Part shown: piece after piece, positions 44,601 through 51,638 of the stretch | Numbering within the stretch: the first letter of the stretch is position 1 | Layout: every line of letters begins with the position of its first letter | From: F1-60-MAGs104 sp964355975 | GTDB taxonomy: Bacteria > Planctomycetota > Phycisphaerae > Phycisphaerales > SM1A02 | Direction of reading: 5' to 3' | NCBI GenBank assembly: GCA_964355975.1 | Contig: CAYHFW010000003.1 | Span: 62,001 to 126,000 of the forward strand | Length of the DNA: 64,000 nt | The notes under the pieces: generated by a model | What the model saw: the letters and a program-made list of their open reading frames with translations, nothing else | The model's database searches: none | What the model was told of the DNA's origin: nothing | Translations under genes and position numbers: made by a program

Positions 44601-46607
44601 TCCGTCGGTCGCGATGAAGCCCGAAGAAGTTGCCGTCACCTGCCCACCATTGCCACCACCGCCTCCCGAGCCTCCTAGGCCAATTCCAACCGAGACTCCG
44701 ACGCCCACGGCCCCTGCCCCAACGACAGAAACGTTGTATCCACCGACTCCGCCAGCGCCGCCTGTCGACTGCGCAATGACTCCCGCTGATGTATCGCCGC
44801 GCGTCACGACATCCGACTCGAGGTGGGCGATCACAACTCCACCCCGTCCACCGGATCCGCCAGATCCACCGATGCCGATGCTGAGCCCGCCGGTGCCAAC
44901 GAAAGCGATGCCCCCGCCAGCAGCGACCGTGTATCCACCTGTGCCGCCGCCACCGCCGGTTGACTGAGCGATGATTCCGGCTGAGTGCTCGCCGCTCGTC
45001 TGCACGAGACTTGAGCGCGTTGCGAGGGTCACATTTCCGCCGTTCCCGCCTTCGCCTCCGGAGCCACCCATGGCGAGTTGCACGGAGAGTCCGTAACCAA
45101 CGGTGCCAGTGAACGCCGCTGCGATCGCTGCGCCTCCATTTCCGCCGCCGCCGCCAACCGACTGCGCGAGCACTCCGATTGACTTGTCCTGCAGCGTCGT
45201 GATGTCGCCATCGATGCCGACCTGCACCGTGCCGCCGTGGCCAGCCCCACCACCCTCGCCACCGAGTCCGATCGCCAGGGCGCCGGCGAATCCACTGCCT
45301 ACTGCACCAGCGGCCGAGACCGCCAACCCGCCGTTGCCGCCTCCCCCGCCCACGGCGTGCGCAAGAAAGCCTGTAGAGAACTCTCCGTCGGTCAGAATTC
45401 TGCCGTTGAAACCAGCGGTGATCATGTTGCCGAGCTCATCGAACACGCCCGCACGCACCGCTCCCGCGTCGCCTCCGAATCCTCCTCGCCCACCTTGTGC
45501 GACACTGATCGATCCGGCAACTGGTCCAACTGAGGCTGTGAGGGCGACCGAGAGTCCTCCATCGCCGCCCGTTCCACCAACGCTTTGGAGCTCAACGCCT
45601 TCTGAAAACTCTCCCTGCGTCGCGATGTTGCTGCGTCCTTCGCCGGCGGCGAGGGTGACGGCGCCACCTCTTGCCGCCAAGCCTCCAGAACCCCCGAGGC
45701 TGATCGTTGCGGCACCGACAGCGCCGGCGTTGACGAGAACCGATCCGCCGCCCGTGCCACCTCCTCCACCGACGGACTGCGCGAAGATGCCCTTCGACTT
45801 GTGGCCCGTGGTTGAAATTGTGGATGGAGCGAACGGCGCGCCGCCCTGTAGCGTGACATTGACATCACCTCCGTGTCCGCCGCCACCACCGTCTCCGCCG
45901 ATTGAAAACCCAAAAAACTGTGCGACCCCGCCTGAACTCCCTCCGTTTCCACCGCCGCCCCCGACCGACTGCGCGAAGACCGCTCCAGAGTTGGCACCGC
46001 CAGTCGTGATGTTGCCGCCATTGATGACTTGCACGAGGCCACTCGATCCGCCGGCACCGCCACGACCGCCGACAGAGACCATGCCTCTCGCGTTGCCGCC
46101 ATCGCCGCCCGCACCACCGATGCTCTGAGCGAAGATGCCCATCGACCCTGCTTGCATCGTGACGATGTCCCCGTAGTTTTCGATCGTCACCGCACCGCCA
46201 TGACCTGCGACGGCGCCATTGCCGCCAAGTCCGACAACACCGAACGCATCCGTCGCACTTCCACCGCTTCCGCCGATTGACTGTGCGTAGAGCGCGTCTG
46301 ACTCGTCACCGCGCGTGTCGATGCGACCGGTCGGACCACTCCTGATTGAGACGGACGATCCACTTCCACCTTGGCCGGGGATCGACTGTCCGCCAAGCGC
46401 GAAGAGGCTGTGGACGCTGCCCGAATCTCCGCCTCCGCCACCCATGCTCTGCGCCATAATTCCGCGCGACTGGCTGGCCAACGTCAAGACTGATCCATCA
46501 TTGAAGACACTCACGCTTCCGCCATTGCCACCCGCACCACCTGCGCCTGGAACCGCAAACAGCAATTGCACATTGCTTCCCGCGCTTCCACCACTGCCGC
46601 CGATGCT
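35664..46607 (-). CDS. Giant autotransporter adhesin, main part (repeat passenger and beta-barrel)
   Basis: Type V secreted surface protein; 3647 residues in this frame. The passenger is built from about 46 units of 55-70 residues with a conserved core such as GILAQSIGGGGGNGG, a hydrophobic strand, VGxGGSGGxGGxGG, and a valine strand before the next core: a beta-helix or glycine-rich solenoid. Near the C-terminus is an autochaperone-like stretch (GPTGQMDITVDGIDD, FKPGERELIFLLADE), then a beta-barrel of about 260 residues (AAGVQFDLGDQWFAGVGLGF, SWYSSAAPSISAA) ending in Phe (KVVIPF), the BAM recognition end. The frame enters at about 46607, where one base is missing relative to the signal-peptide-bearing upstream part; together they make about 4044 residues. 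Start codons further upstream in this frame (to 46742) have no support. Confidence 0.9.
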   Translation of the reverse strand, partial: SIGGSGGSAGSNVQLLFAVPGAGGAGGNGGSVSVFNDGSVLTLASQSRGIMAQSMGGGGGDSGSVHSLFALGGQSIPGQGGSGSSVSIRSGPTGRIDTRGDESDALYAQSIGGSGGSATDAFGVVGLGGNGAVAGHGGAVTIENYGDIVTMQAGSMGIFAQSIGGAGGDGGNARGMVSVGGRGGAGGSSGLVQVINGGNITTGGANSGAVFAQSVGGGGGNGGSSGGVAQFFGFSIGGDGGGGGHGGDVNVTLQGGAPFAPSTISTTGHKSKGIFAQSVGGGGGTGGGSVLVNAGAVGAATISLGGSGGLAARGGAVTLAAGEGRSNIATQGEFSEGVELQSVGGTGGDGGLSVALTASVGPVAGSISVAQGGRGGFGGDAGAVRAGVFDELGNMITAGFNGRILTDGEFSTGFLAHAVGGGGGNGGLAVSAAGAVGSGFAGALAIGLGGEGGGAGHGGTVQVGIDGDITTLQDKSIGVLAQSVGGGGGNGGAAIAAAFTGTVGYGLSVQLAMGGSGGEGGNGGNVTLATRSSLVQTSGEHSAGIIAQSTGGGGGTGGYTVAAGGGIAFVGTGGLSIGIGGSGGSGGRGGVVIAHLESDVVTRGDTSAGVIAQSTGGAGGVGGYNVSVVGAGAVGVGVSVGIGLGGSGGGGGNGGQVTATSSGFIATDGFKSNGFTAQSIGGGGGTGGYNVTVGVAGAAIGSGALTVGLGGSGGTASHGGVVLAQSSGGLIRTLGENSVGVLAQSVGGGGGDGGYNVVITGTGAGVGSAGVAVGLGGSGGGGGNGAAVALSVSNDVDTTGNNSGGVLAQSLGKGGGNGGFNVSVAGSFVGIGGAVAVGLGGSGAGGGHGGAVVATSTGSIHTRGDKSNAFTAQSIGGGGGTGGFNVSVGASVGAIGNGAASVGLGGSGAVAGNGGLVHATVLGDIWTEGKNSIGVLAQSVGGAGGDGGFNVDVAGAYGGTGGGALSVGLGGTAGGGGAGSAVTLFVGSEVASSDVLIRGAESMGIVAQSIGGGGGNGGFNVSATLAGGGVGAGAVGVGIGGSGGAGGNAGAVNSTLFANIVNARELLLLATAESVDHETASGGVLAQSVGGGGGSGSFNLTGVLSLGSTGAGAAAVGIGGMGGDGGSSSRVTNNFTGTIENSRDGGFGVIAQSLGGGGGVGGVNFTGAVTAGSSGSGALAFGLGGFGGGGGNGNEVHNTVNTLDGIVLTRGDNAVGVLAQSIGGAGGKGGLNITGLVTASSASSGGVGIGVGGFGGGGGHGSLVVNRVTGGVVTTGSTNSKAILAQSVGGAGGDGGVNITGTVNIGKASGGTLGLGVGGFGGGGGNGGRVESTVRTTDATQYFRTSGNASTAITAQSIGGAGGVGALNYTGAVSLSGGTNVALGVGVGGFGGGSGNADAVTLAVVGDVQTLGNTSHGLFAQSLGGSGGDGGINITGSLALSTTSGQSSAISVGIGGFGGGGGSAGSVTLAYQGTLIAAGLLADESAVGAGGHGIFAQSAGGGGGSGGINVSAGVNILSNAGTAVGAVFGLGGFGGGGGNAGAVGVTVTGESITAYGQGKSAIFAQSEGGGGGEGGINVTAGLTSNASLLFGFGGFGGDAGIGRDVAVNATTDVNAFQREATPVGPGDTESVYSAAGVFAQSVGGGGGNGGINVTGGITFSDPANSLTFGLGGFGGAGAASGAVSVTLDGDANTTGRWVHGILAQSIAGGGGNGGLNVSGQVTLAGGTDLAVIAGVGGNGGTGDNAGVVQVSHTGSVTTIGDNARGIVAQSVGGGGGMGGMNVTGLLSYGASPITLGVGGSGEAGGNAGSVLVVRGSAEATTGRISTTGANAYGIEASSIGGGGGDAGMNFVVGAALGVKDTSYVGSIAVGGGGGQSGSAGIATVRNYSDIETNLAGSHGILAQSIGAGGGNGNYNMAVTGSYAPDAENGYTGSLLVGGQPGDGGVAAAVVVTQVGNVETSGVNSFGILAQSIGGGGGNVGLDFNKAVNAGVKNKTTLTMTLGKVGGTGGASGSVTLSSTGSIRTHANGSFGLLAQSIGAGGGTSSTTSVSLAQDTTSDGKKTSIEGNVAVGRTGGIGGGAGNVTVNAIGEVRTTGQAAHAIFAQSVGGGGGSGGGKIAANFLTNAPSVGISVGGNGGEGGVGGDVTVTSFADLRTATDNSIGILAQSVGGGGGTGGYSVTGGAGYGKGTLSVGVGGDGGSGNTSGVVGITSGGIVDTDGDFSHGILAQSIGGGGGNGGMTINFLIPIPIPVTAPTVTPGATVFAVQVGGSGGDGATSGSVSVINTGAVVTRKSNSIGVLAQSIGGGGGNAGNVYSGMITRTTDTNIFSFAVGGDGGEGGVGESVVVRNESRDSLIVTSGDSSHGIYAMSIGGGGGIGSNVITADLSYEPSSDTAVQSGITFGLGGSGGVGGRSGIVDVLNQGTITTSGSQAHGIIAQSIGGGGGSGGYAISGNIQLGGSAFGDEPPPLVIAVGGAGGSGNTAAPVTVTNTGNIEVWGNSSYGVYAQSVGGGGGDGNFAVTATPNVLSLNPSNLLANVGLGGVGGDGGAGGNVTVNNAVGSLQSHGDDSIGVFAQSVGGGGGKMGWAVGSPAWSLANLLIQQTIGGGTLGRAGDVTVTGQGNIVMSGDRSNAVFTQSVAGGGGNVDLLLDASKQAVRIGQDGIIIPTNPAIAGWLILVGLGADVEPSDISAVAAAADPLTDVSGGTVMNQFQGSVATTGNGSTASEVQSIGGGGGTANEVILVDTLAEGDFNLEVGGSNVNNGDGGDITDSRHGDVATLGSDSMGALVQSIGGGGGSALIEVTTILLPEHTGGFSVAQSTLGGNATIDSDGGAINAVYVGGVSTAGDRSPGLLLQSIGAGGGQATMTGFDSLDVVVGGQNGAAGNGAPILVNNGSSVATTGEFSHGIILQSVGGGGGALWSDATAPTVTASADNTGDGESITLYQTGDITTQGAGAIGILAQSLGGGGGFVNREFMDTAGGVGSSGSVNIGVQGNIAARGEDGIGIFAQSRGSTGQGNIGVSLAWENQIVVGDSGVGVVLSGGTDNYFLNEGIVYADSTAASPDGFSVMATEGNDSVSNWGTLYGSLDLGAGNNSVVNQVGANMYAGATLFVGESADEVFENHGRLALGDTSTYTTQLNGSYVQGPTGQMDITVDGIDDSIDLLHVSRTATVEGTMNLLFKDSGYFKPGERELIFLLADEGVSYDGLTLVAPESAVAQFSLGSALPLEAAPEGALFAVAPPNFIPLNMVVNFAGVGGGTFNRNQTSTGEYINEIQLAGGSPDLAPMIAALIALPTASDVASAYDSMSPEVYTSAQRSLDLSSNRFLQSMLGCSQLDSAYKFNDDGDWVASNRTSYLTDDDGSGAGTAAAMQKGHFVWFDSVGGFYNSDPTSEYFGFRSTSFDVAAGVQFDLGDQWFAGVGLGFATISTNLTDGATAQSDGSVGEIGASITKFFGSTKLALAVGGGYSEFDVTRSNIFGSPTPATGEFNASYYAARFRASHDFKFTDWYVRPFVDAAFSGINSQSFNETGAGAMDLMVSSATYNVFSVSPTLQFGHEFKAGSCTISPYGSVGYSWYSSAAPSISAALEGAPIGVPTFNVSGLNDQNFINAAGGVDLKLSNSILIQAIYAGQFSQNTSSSNVQLKVVIPF

Positions 46608-47797
46608 TGCGCGACAATTCCGTGGCTGGCACGACTGTTGGTAATCACGCGTGCGCCCAGTGAATTCGTGACGATGACGGTGCCGCCGCTGCCGGATGGC
46701 GCGCCGGCACCCGAACTGCTGCGCCCTCCAGCCAATCCCCAATTCGAGCCGCCGCCTCCACCGTCTCCAGTCACGCTCAGTGCATGAATGCCGACGCCTT
46801 CGACGCTGGTCGTGTGAATGGTCCCATTGTTCACCACCGTGACATTGCCGCCATTTGGAGAGGCTCCGCCTGCTCCACCAACTGGTGCGAGAGCGCCGGT
46901 GCCCGCATCGCCTCCGCGTCCACTCTGGCTGTAGGCAAAAATCCCATTCAGCCCGGTGATTGTCGAACTTGATGTGACGATCTGCGCGTTGTTTGTGACG
47001 ACGACCGATCCGCCGACTCCTCCGGGGCCGCCAGAGCCTGGAGGAAAAATCGAGAGAGCCGAATCGCCTCCTCGGCCCCCATTGCCGCCGCGGAGTCCGA
47101 CCTCGAACCCGATCCTAGTGGTGGCGAGAATGTTGTCGTTGTTCGTTGGGAGCAAGCCCATCAGGTCTGGGGCGGGTTGGCCTTGCCAACCGTTAGTCGC
47201 TCGCCAGAAGAGTGTTCCAAAGTTCCCGCCTCGACCAGGCAGGCCAAAGAACACGATCTGCTTTCCATCGACTCCGCCTTCGATGATTGGCGCTTCGGGA
47301 GTGCCTCCGGGCGATTCGCCACCATTCCAGAGCAGATCAAACTCACTGGTGGTCTGCCAGAGCGCGAGGTCCATGACTTCACCGAGCTCGTTTTGGATAA
47401 TCGCGATCGGGGTTGTGTAAGGATCCGCGCCTGGAGTAATGCTGAGGATCTCGAAGAAGTAGTCCGCGCTCTTGTAGATCGTGACGCCGACGGGTTGCAC
47501 CATGAATGCAAAGTCGTCCAGCGTGAAGACGAACTGCGTGAGCGAGACGCCCGAGAGGTCTGAAGTGTCCAATCCAGAAACTTCTGTGACATTGTCGCCC
47601 ACCTGCGGATCGATCGCTGGATTCGTGACAACTTCGCCAACGAACGAAGTGTCAGTTGGCGATGGCGGTGGTGGCGGAGGCGGAGGTGGCGGTGGCGGTG
47701 GCGGATCTTGAGCAAATGCATGCGCTGCTATGAGACATGAGGTCACGATGGAGGCCCGCAGCACAGTGCAGGCGCGTTCGAAAGAACTGTTCGTCAT
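46511..47797 (-). CDS. Giant autotransporter, N-terminal part with signal peptide (frameshifted)
   Basis: ATG at 47797 gives a signal peptide (ASIVTSCLIAAHAFAQD), a tract of 14 prolines, and a ~200-residue globular region (for example QFVFTLDDFAFMVQPVGVTI, DLALWQTTSEFDLLWNGG) that has no Gly-rich units. Gly-rich repeats start around GFEVGLRGGNGGRGGDSA and reach RASHGIVAQ at 46607; after that the frame runs into nonsense until a stop at 46511. The next frame continues with SIGGSGGSAGSNVQ, exactly the expected repeat core. The DNA there reads GCGCAAGCATCGGC (minus strand); adding one A or G after CA restores CAA/CAG AGC ATC. So this is one gene with a one-base loss, either a real mutation or an error in the sequence. 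The frame is also open to 47944, but without signal features. Confidence 0.88.
   Translation of the reverse strand: MTNSSFERACTVLRASIVTSCLIAAHAFAQDPPPPPPPPPPPPPPSPTDTSFVGEVVTNPAIDPQVGDNVTEVSGLDTSDLSGVSLTQFVFTLDDFAFMVQPVGVTIYKSADYFFEILSITPGADPYTTPIAIIQNELGEVMDLALWQTTSEFDLLWNGGESPGGTPEAPIIEGGVDGKQIVFFGLPGRGGNFGTLFWRATNGWQGQPAPDLMGLLPTNNDNILATTRIGFEVGLRGGNGGRGGDSALSIFPPGSGGPGGVGGSVVVTNNAQIVTSSSTITGLNGIFAYSQSGRGGDAGTGALAPVGGAGGASPNGGNVTVVNNGTIHTTSVEGVGIHALSVTGDGGGGGSNWGLAGGRSSSGAGAPSGSGGTVIVTNSLGARVITNSRASHGIVAQASAAVVEAREAMCNCCLRFQAQVVRVAMAEA
46606..46609 (-). other. Frameshift site in the giant autotransporter gene
   Basis: Position where reading must move back by one base to keep the repeat pattern continuous. 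The bases CAAG lack the X-XXY-YYZ slippery form and are not a long homopolymer, so programmed frameshifting or phase variation is not evident. A base-call error or recent mutation is the simplest reading. Confidence 0.8.
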
Positions 47798-47940
47798 GTT
47801 GTTCTGCCGCGCGCAACTGGGGGCGAGATCAGCCGCGCATCCTTCTGGTGTGAGGATAAAAGAGAAGCGTTCTGGAATGCCGCTTTTCGGCGCAGATGTC
47901 GACAATTGTGCCTCTGAAGGCATGCCCGTTCCGAGCCGTG

Positions 47941-49185
47941 TCACTCACTCGGAGGGGATGGCAACTTCCAACGCGCGAACAGGTACGCGTTGGTCGGCGG
48001 ATAGGCGATGGCGAAGCGATGCAACCGGTAGTCGTCGATCGTTGTGGCGAGTGCTGACGCGCCTCGCCGGACAAGTTCGCCGTAGGTCGCTGAGTGTGCC
48101 GAAATCGGTGCTGGCAAGGCGAGAGAATCGATCTCCACAAGTCTTGCCTCGGTGCGAATGCGCTGATCGAACTTCGGTCGATCCCCATCGCGGCGAGGCG
48201 GGCGAGAATCTGTCACTCCTGCCTCGATGGACCCACTCATCGGGATCGATCGGTGCACGCAAACATCGAACACCAGCAAGTCGATCGGTTCTTCGATTGG
48301 AATCCCAAGCGAAGCCGAACTGTCATTCATTGTGCCGTACATCGATCCAACTTCCAACTGCAACTCTGCAAAGCACAGCGAGAGGGGTTCGGTGCGATCT
48401 TGCCGCCTGCCGAAAAAGTAAATCGCCTTGCGCTTGTCTTCTGCATCTCGCTTCAATTCATCGGCAGTGAGGCCACGCGACGAGAGATCGATGACGAGAG
48501 GCTCGAGGGCATTCCCTGTGGCGGCGTTGGTCGGCAGGCTGCCACCTTGAGTCTCGATGGCCGCGCTCGACTCCGACCACGCGAGCAGCGGGACATAGAG
48601 CTGAAGCGGTGCGCGGCTTGAGAGAAACTCAGGCGCATGGATCATCGTCAAGCCCGCAAGGTCGACCATGCCATGCGTCGTTGACGGCGCCACGAGAAAA
48701 CACGCAACACGTGCTTCGATGCGGACACCGAAGATGCTGTTTGCAGTGCGCGTTGCATCTCTGCGAATTCGCAGCAGATGACGTCCCGACGATTGTGAGA
48801 CGGTGCCGTTCAAGAAGAGCTCGGGGATCGAGCCGCGTTTGATTTTGTTCGACACCAGCGCGGACTCAAGCGAGTCGATGGCGCTTCGAAGATTCTTTGC
48901 AGCGACCATGTTCACTTGCCGTTGCTCGAGCGCGCTGAAGAGTTTCTCCCACGCGCGTACGCCGGGGATGTGGCTGGCAGCGGTCTCTTCATCAGCCGCG
49001 AACGCAAGCTGGAACACTTTCCATCCAAGGCTCTTGTCGAGGCCAAGTTTGCGCGCTGCTGCGCGACCACCGAGTGTTCGCCGCACATGAGGCTCGAGTG
49101 CAGCGCGCAGCGCAAGCCTGAGGTTTGCGAAACGCGCCTGAATCTCTCCTGCTGATGGATTGACTGGGCTGCGAGCGTCGGACAT
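47941..49185 (-). CDS. Conserved-looking protein of unknown function
   Basis: Not recognised. 414 residues, no signal peptide or membrane helix. The N-terminal ~130 residues are helical, with a helix-turn-helix-like piece (RTLGGRAAARKLGLDKSLGWKV) followed by a helix-rich region. The remaining part is mixed alpha/beta and rich in charged strands (HLLRIRRDATRTANSIFGVR, DLLVFDVCVHRSIPMSG). The architecture suggests a cytoplasmic DNA-binding or regulatory protein, but that is only a reading of local patterns. It lies upstream of the giant autotransporter on the same strand, 143 bp away, and 61 bp behind pgl. Confidence 0.78.
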   Translation of the reverse strand: MSDARSPVNPSAGEIQARFANLRLALRAALEPHVRRTLGGRAAARKLGLDKSLGWKVFQLAFAADEETAASHIPGVRAWEKLFSALEQRQVNMVAAKNLRSAIDSLESALVSNKIKRGSIPELFLNGTVSQSSGRHLLRIRRDATRTANSIFGVRIEARVACFLVAPSTTHGMVDLAGLTMIHAPEFLSSRAPLQLYVPLLAWSESSAAIETQGGSLPTNAATGNALEPLVIDLSSRGLTADELKRDAEDKRKAIYFFGRRQDRTEPLSLCFAELQLEVGSMYGTMNDSSASLGIPIEEPIDLLVFDVCVHRSIPMSGSIEAGVTDSRPPRRDGDRPKFDQRIRTEARLVEIDSLALPAPISAHSATYGELVRRGASALATTIDDYRLHRFAIAYPPTNAYLFARWKLPSPPSE

Positions 49186-49246
49186 TGCGGGGTTGCCAGA
49201 CTACTGCACAGCGAATGGCAAGCACTCGATGCGGAAGAGATTCGGA

Positions 49247-50113
49247 TCAGCAACCGTGCAACGACGGCGACGAGCACTGCCCGCTCGCGGCCTTGTCGAG
49301 ATACCAGACGAGTTCGCCGCGCGAGGCATGCGCGGCATGCGCGGAGTGTGCGGCCTGCGCATCGCCTGCGTTCGTGTCGCTCGGGCGAATGCCCTTGATG
49401 GGCAGCGCATGAAAGTCGTCGCTGCCAGTCGCGATGCGCGTGATCATCTCTGCTTTGTTCTCGCCGAGCACAAGCACTGCGATGTGCCTTGCAGCGTTGA
49501 TGAGTGGATACGTCATCGTCACGCGCGCAGGCGGCGTGACGGTCGGTCCATCGCAATCACCCACCCACTTCACACGCTCGTCGAGTACGGCAGTTTGTGG
49601 AAAGAGGCTCGCAGTGTGTCCGTTGTCGCCCATGCCAAGCAAGACAAAGTCGAGCCGGGCTTCGCCGCGCGGTCGCGCCGCAAGCGCTGCGCGCAGTGCG
49701 CTCTCATACTGCGCGGCGGCATCGGGCGCAGTCGCCATCATCGGGTGCATCTGCGCGGCGGGGATGCCAGAGTGGTCGGCAAAAATCTCGCTGATCTGCC
49801 GCCAATTGCTGAGTGCATTGTCGAATGCAACGCGGCGCTCGTCGACGATCCACAGGTGCGTCTGCGACCAAGGAAACATTCTGTAGTGCGGATCGGTCAT
49901 CAACTGCTCGTAGAACGGAAATGGTGTCGAGCCTCCTGAGAGTGCGATGTGAAAGTCGCCGTACTTTTCAACGCACTGCGCGGCGCACACCATCAACTCT
50001 GCGCCAAGCGCGTCGTACACACTGTGCCGATCGGCGCGCACAACAACGCGACCAGGCAAGTTGGGTCCCTTCAAATCGTCGCCGTCAGGAGCAAGCGGAA
50101 TCGGATCAGTCAT
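49247..50113 (-). CDS. pgl: 6-phosphogluconolactonase
   Basis: Hydrolyses 6-phosphogluconolactone in the oxidative pentose phosphate pathway. I choose the ATG at 50113, whose GGAAGG lies 10 bases upstream and which overlaps the zwf stop by 8 bp; another ATG at 50131 is in frame. 288 residues: FHIALSGGSTPFPFYEQL, WIVDERRVAFDNALSNW, LLGMGDNGHTASLFP and the C-terminal NAARHIAVLVLGENKAEM are standard. An Ala/His-rich insert (AHSAHAAHA) sits near the C-terminus before the last strand. Paired with zwf as usual. Confidence 0.95.
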   Translation of the reverse strand: MTDPIPLAPDGDDLKGPNLPGRVVVRADRHSVYDALGAELMVCAAQCVEKYGDFHIALSGGSTPFPFYEQLMTDPHYRMFPWSQTHLWIVDERRVAFDNALSNWRQISEIFADHSGIPAAQMHPMMATAPDAAAQYESALRAALAARPRGEARLDFVLLGMGDNGHTASLFPQTAVLDERVKWVGDCDGPTVTPPARVTMTYPLINAARHIAVLVLGENKAEMITRIATGSDDFHALPIKGIRPSDTNAGDAQAAHSAHAAHASRGELVWYLDKAASGQCSSPSLHGC

Positions 50114-51614
50114 TGTGCCACTGCCTTCCATCGCGCTGCATCATCGCGTCGGCTGCGGCAGGACCCCACGACCCCGGCGCGTAGTTCGCCGCGATCGATT
50201 GTCGAATCGCCGCCGAACCAGCGCCGAGGAATGGCATCACCGAGGCCCATCCACTTTCGACTTCGCGCCCGTGCTTGAAGAGCGATTGATCGCCGCGCAT
50301 CGCGTCGACGAGAAGTGGTCCATACGCCTCGAGTGCGACGACGCCGAACTGTTTGTCGAAGTCGACCTGCATCTCGGCGCTTGCGATGCGAAATGGAGTG
50401 CCGGGCAACTTGCTCTCGAACCGAAGTCGCGTGCATTCGTTGGGAGCGATCTCAATGACGAGTCGATTGCCGACTGCCCCCGCGCTATCTGCAACGCCGC
50501 GAAAAATGTTCGCAGTCGGCGGCTTGAATTGCACGACCACCTCGGTGCGTTTCTTTGCCATGCGCTTGCCTGTGCGCAAATAGAAAGGCGTGCCAGCCCA
50601 TCGCCAATTGTCGACGTGCAACTTGATCGCTGCGTATGTCTCGGTGGTCGATCCCTTGGGGACTCCGGCGAGTTCGTGGTACGCACCTTCTTGATCGCCC
50701 GCGGCGTATTGGCCGAGTACCGCGTGACTTGCGATCTCGCTTGCAGGAGTCGCGCGAAGCGCCTTCACAACTTTGATCTTCTCGATGCGAATGTCATCGG
50801 CGCTATAGACCGTCGGTGGTTCCATCGCAGCGAATGCGAAGATCTGCAACAAGTGCGATTGAATCATGTCGCGGATCGCTCCAGTGCTATCGAAAAATGC
50901 AGTTCGATTGCCAACGCCGACGGTTTCTGCCGCTGTGATCTGCACATGATCGATGTAGCGGTGATTCCAGACTGGTTCGAAGATTGTGTTTGCGAATCGC
51001 AGCACCAACATCGCCTGCACGACTTCTTTGCCGAGGTAGTGGTCGATGCGGTAGATCGCCTCTTCTTCAAAGACGCGACCGAGTGTGCGGTTGAGACTCG
51101 CGGCACTCTCTTCGTCATGACCGAATGGTTTTTCGACAATGATGCGCTGCCACGATCGCACATCGCGGTCGATCGAACACCAGCGCTTTCCTTCGGTGAC
51201 GAGTGAGGCATCTTCGATGCGCTGCACGATCGACTCGTAGAGTTCGGGTCCGACTGAGAGATAGAAGAGGCGATTGCCCCGCGTTCCATACTGCTCGTCG
51301 AATTGGCTCAGGCGTTCTTGCAACGCGCCGTACATCTCTGCTTGCGCTGCGTCGCCTGCGAAGTAGTGAATGCACTTCGCGAACTCATTCCAGCGCGCGG
51401 GGTCCCATCCCTTTGCGTGTGCCTTGACTGATGCTGCGAGTTCGTCGCGCCACGACTCGTCTGACTTCTCGCGGCGCGAAACGCCGAGTACGCGAAACTT
51501 CGGCGAGAGCGCGTTGGCGAGGTGCATCTCATAGAGCGCGGGAATGAGTTTTCGCGCAGTGAGATCGCCTGATGCACCGAAGATGACGAGAACACACGGA
51601 TCTGGCTTGCGCAT
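50106..51614 (-). CDS. zwf: Glucose-6-phosphate 1-dehydrogenase
   Basis: NADP-dependent first step of the oxidative pentose phosphate pathway. 502 residues, standard. The N-terminal Rossmann signature VIFGASGDLTARKLIPAL and the active-site motif RIDHYLGKEVVQ with FANTIFEPVWN are intact, as is IIVEKPFGHDEESA. ATG at 51614. The gene follows a membrane-protein gene by 24 bp on the same strand and overlaps pgl. Confidence 0.97.
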   Translation of the reverse strand: MRKPDPCVLVIFGASGDLTARKLIPALYEMHLANALSPKFRVLGVSRREKSDESWRDELAASVKAHAKGWDPARWNEFAKCIHYFAGDAAQAEMYGALQERLSQFDEQYGTRGNRLFYLSVGPELYESIVQRIEDASLVTEGKRWCSIDRDVRSWQRIIVEKPFGHDEESAASLNRTLGRVFEEEAIYRIDHYLGKEVVQAMLVLRFANTIFEPVWNHRYIDHVQITAAETVGVGNRTAFFDSTGAIRDMIQSHLLQIFAFAAMEPPTVYSADDIRIEKIKVVKALRATPASEIASHAVLGQYAAGDQEGAYHELAGVPKGSTTETYAAIKLHVDNWRWAGTPFYLRTGKRMAKKRTEVVVQFKPPTANIFRGVADSAGAVGNRLVIEIAPNECTRLRFESKLPGTPFRIASAEMQVDFDKQFGVVALEAYGPLLVDAMRGDQSLFKHGREVESGWASVMPFLGAGSAAIRQSIAANYAPGSWGPAAADAMMQRDGRQWHND

Positions 51615-51638
51615 GCGCGCAGTTTTACCAACAAGCGA

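Noticed and set aside
35664..46607. Repeats of similar spacing that could look like a CRISPR array or satellite DNA.
   Set aside because: The repeats are diverged at DNA level, keep the protein frame, and code for AQSIGGGGG units; no constant repeat with unique spacers.
35664..46607. PE_PGRS-like protein.
   Set aside because: The Gly-rich look is similar, but the C-terminal beta-barrel, terminal Phe and upstream signal peptide show an autotransporter.
46590..46620. Programmed ribosomal frameshifting in the autotransporter.
   Set aside because: GCGCAAGC does not fit a slippery heptamer and no strong downstream structure is evident; a base error or mutation is simpler.
37888..46644. Numerous long plus-strand reading frames rich in Pro, Ser and Thr opposite the giant autotransporter.
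   Set aside because: They are the complement of Gly-rich (GGN) codons of the minus-strand repeats; no starts with ribosome sites, and no domain features.
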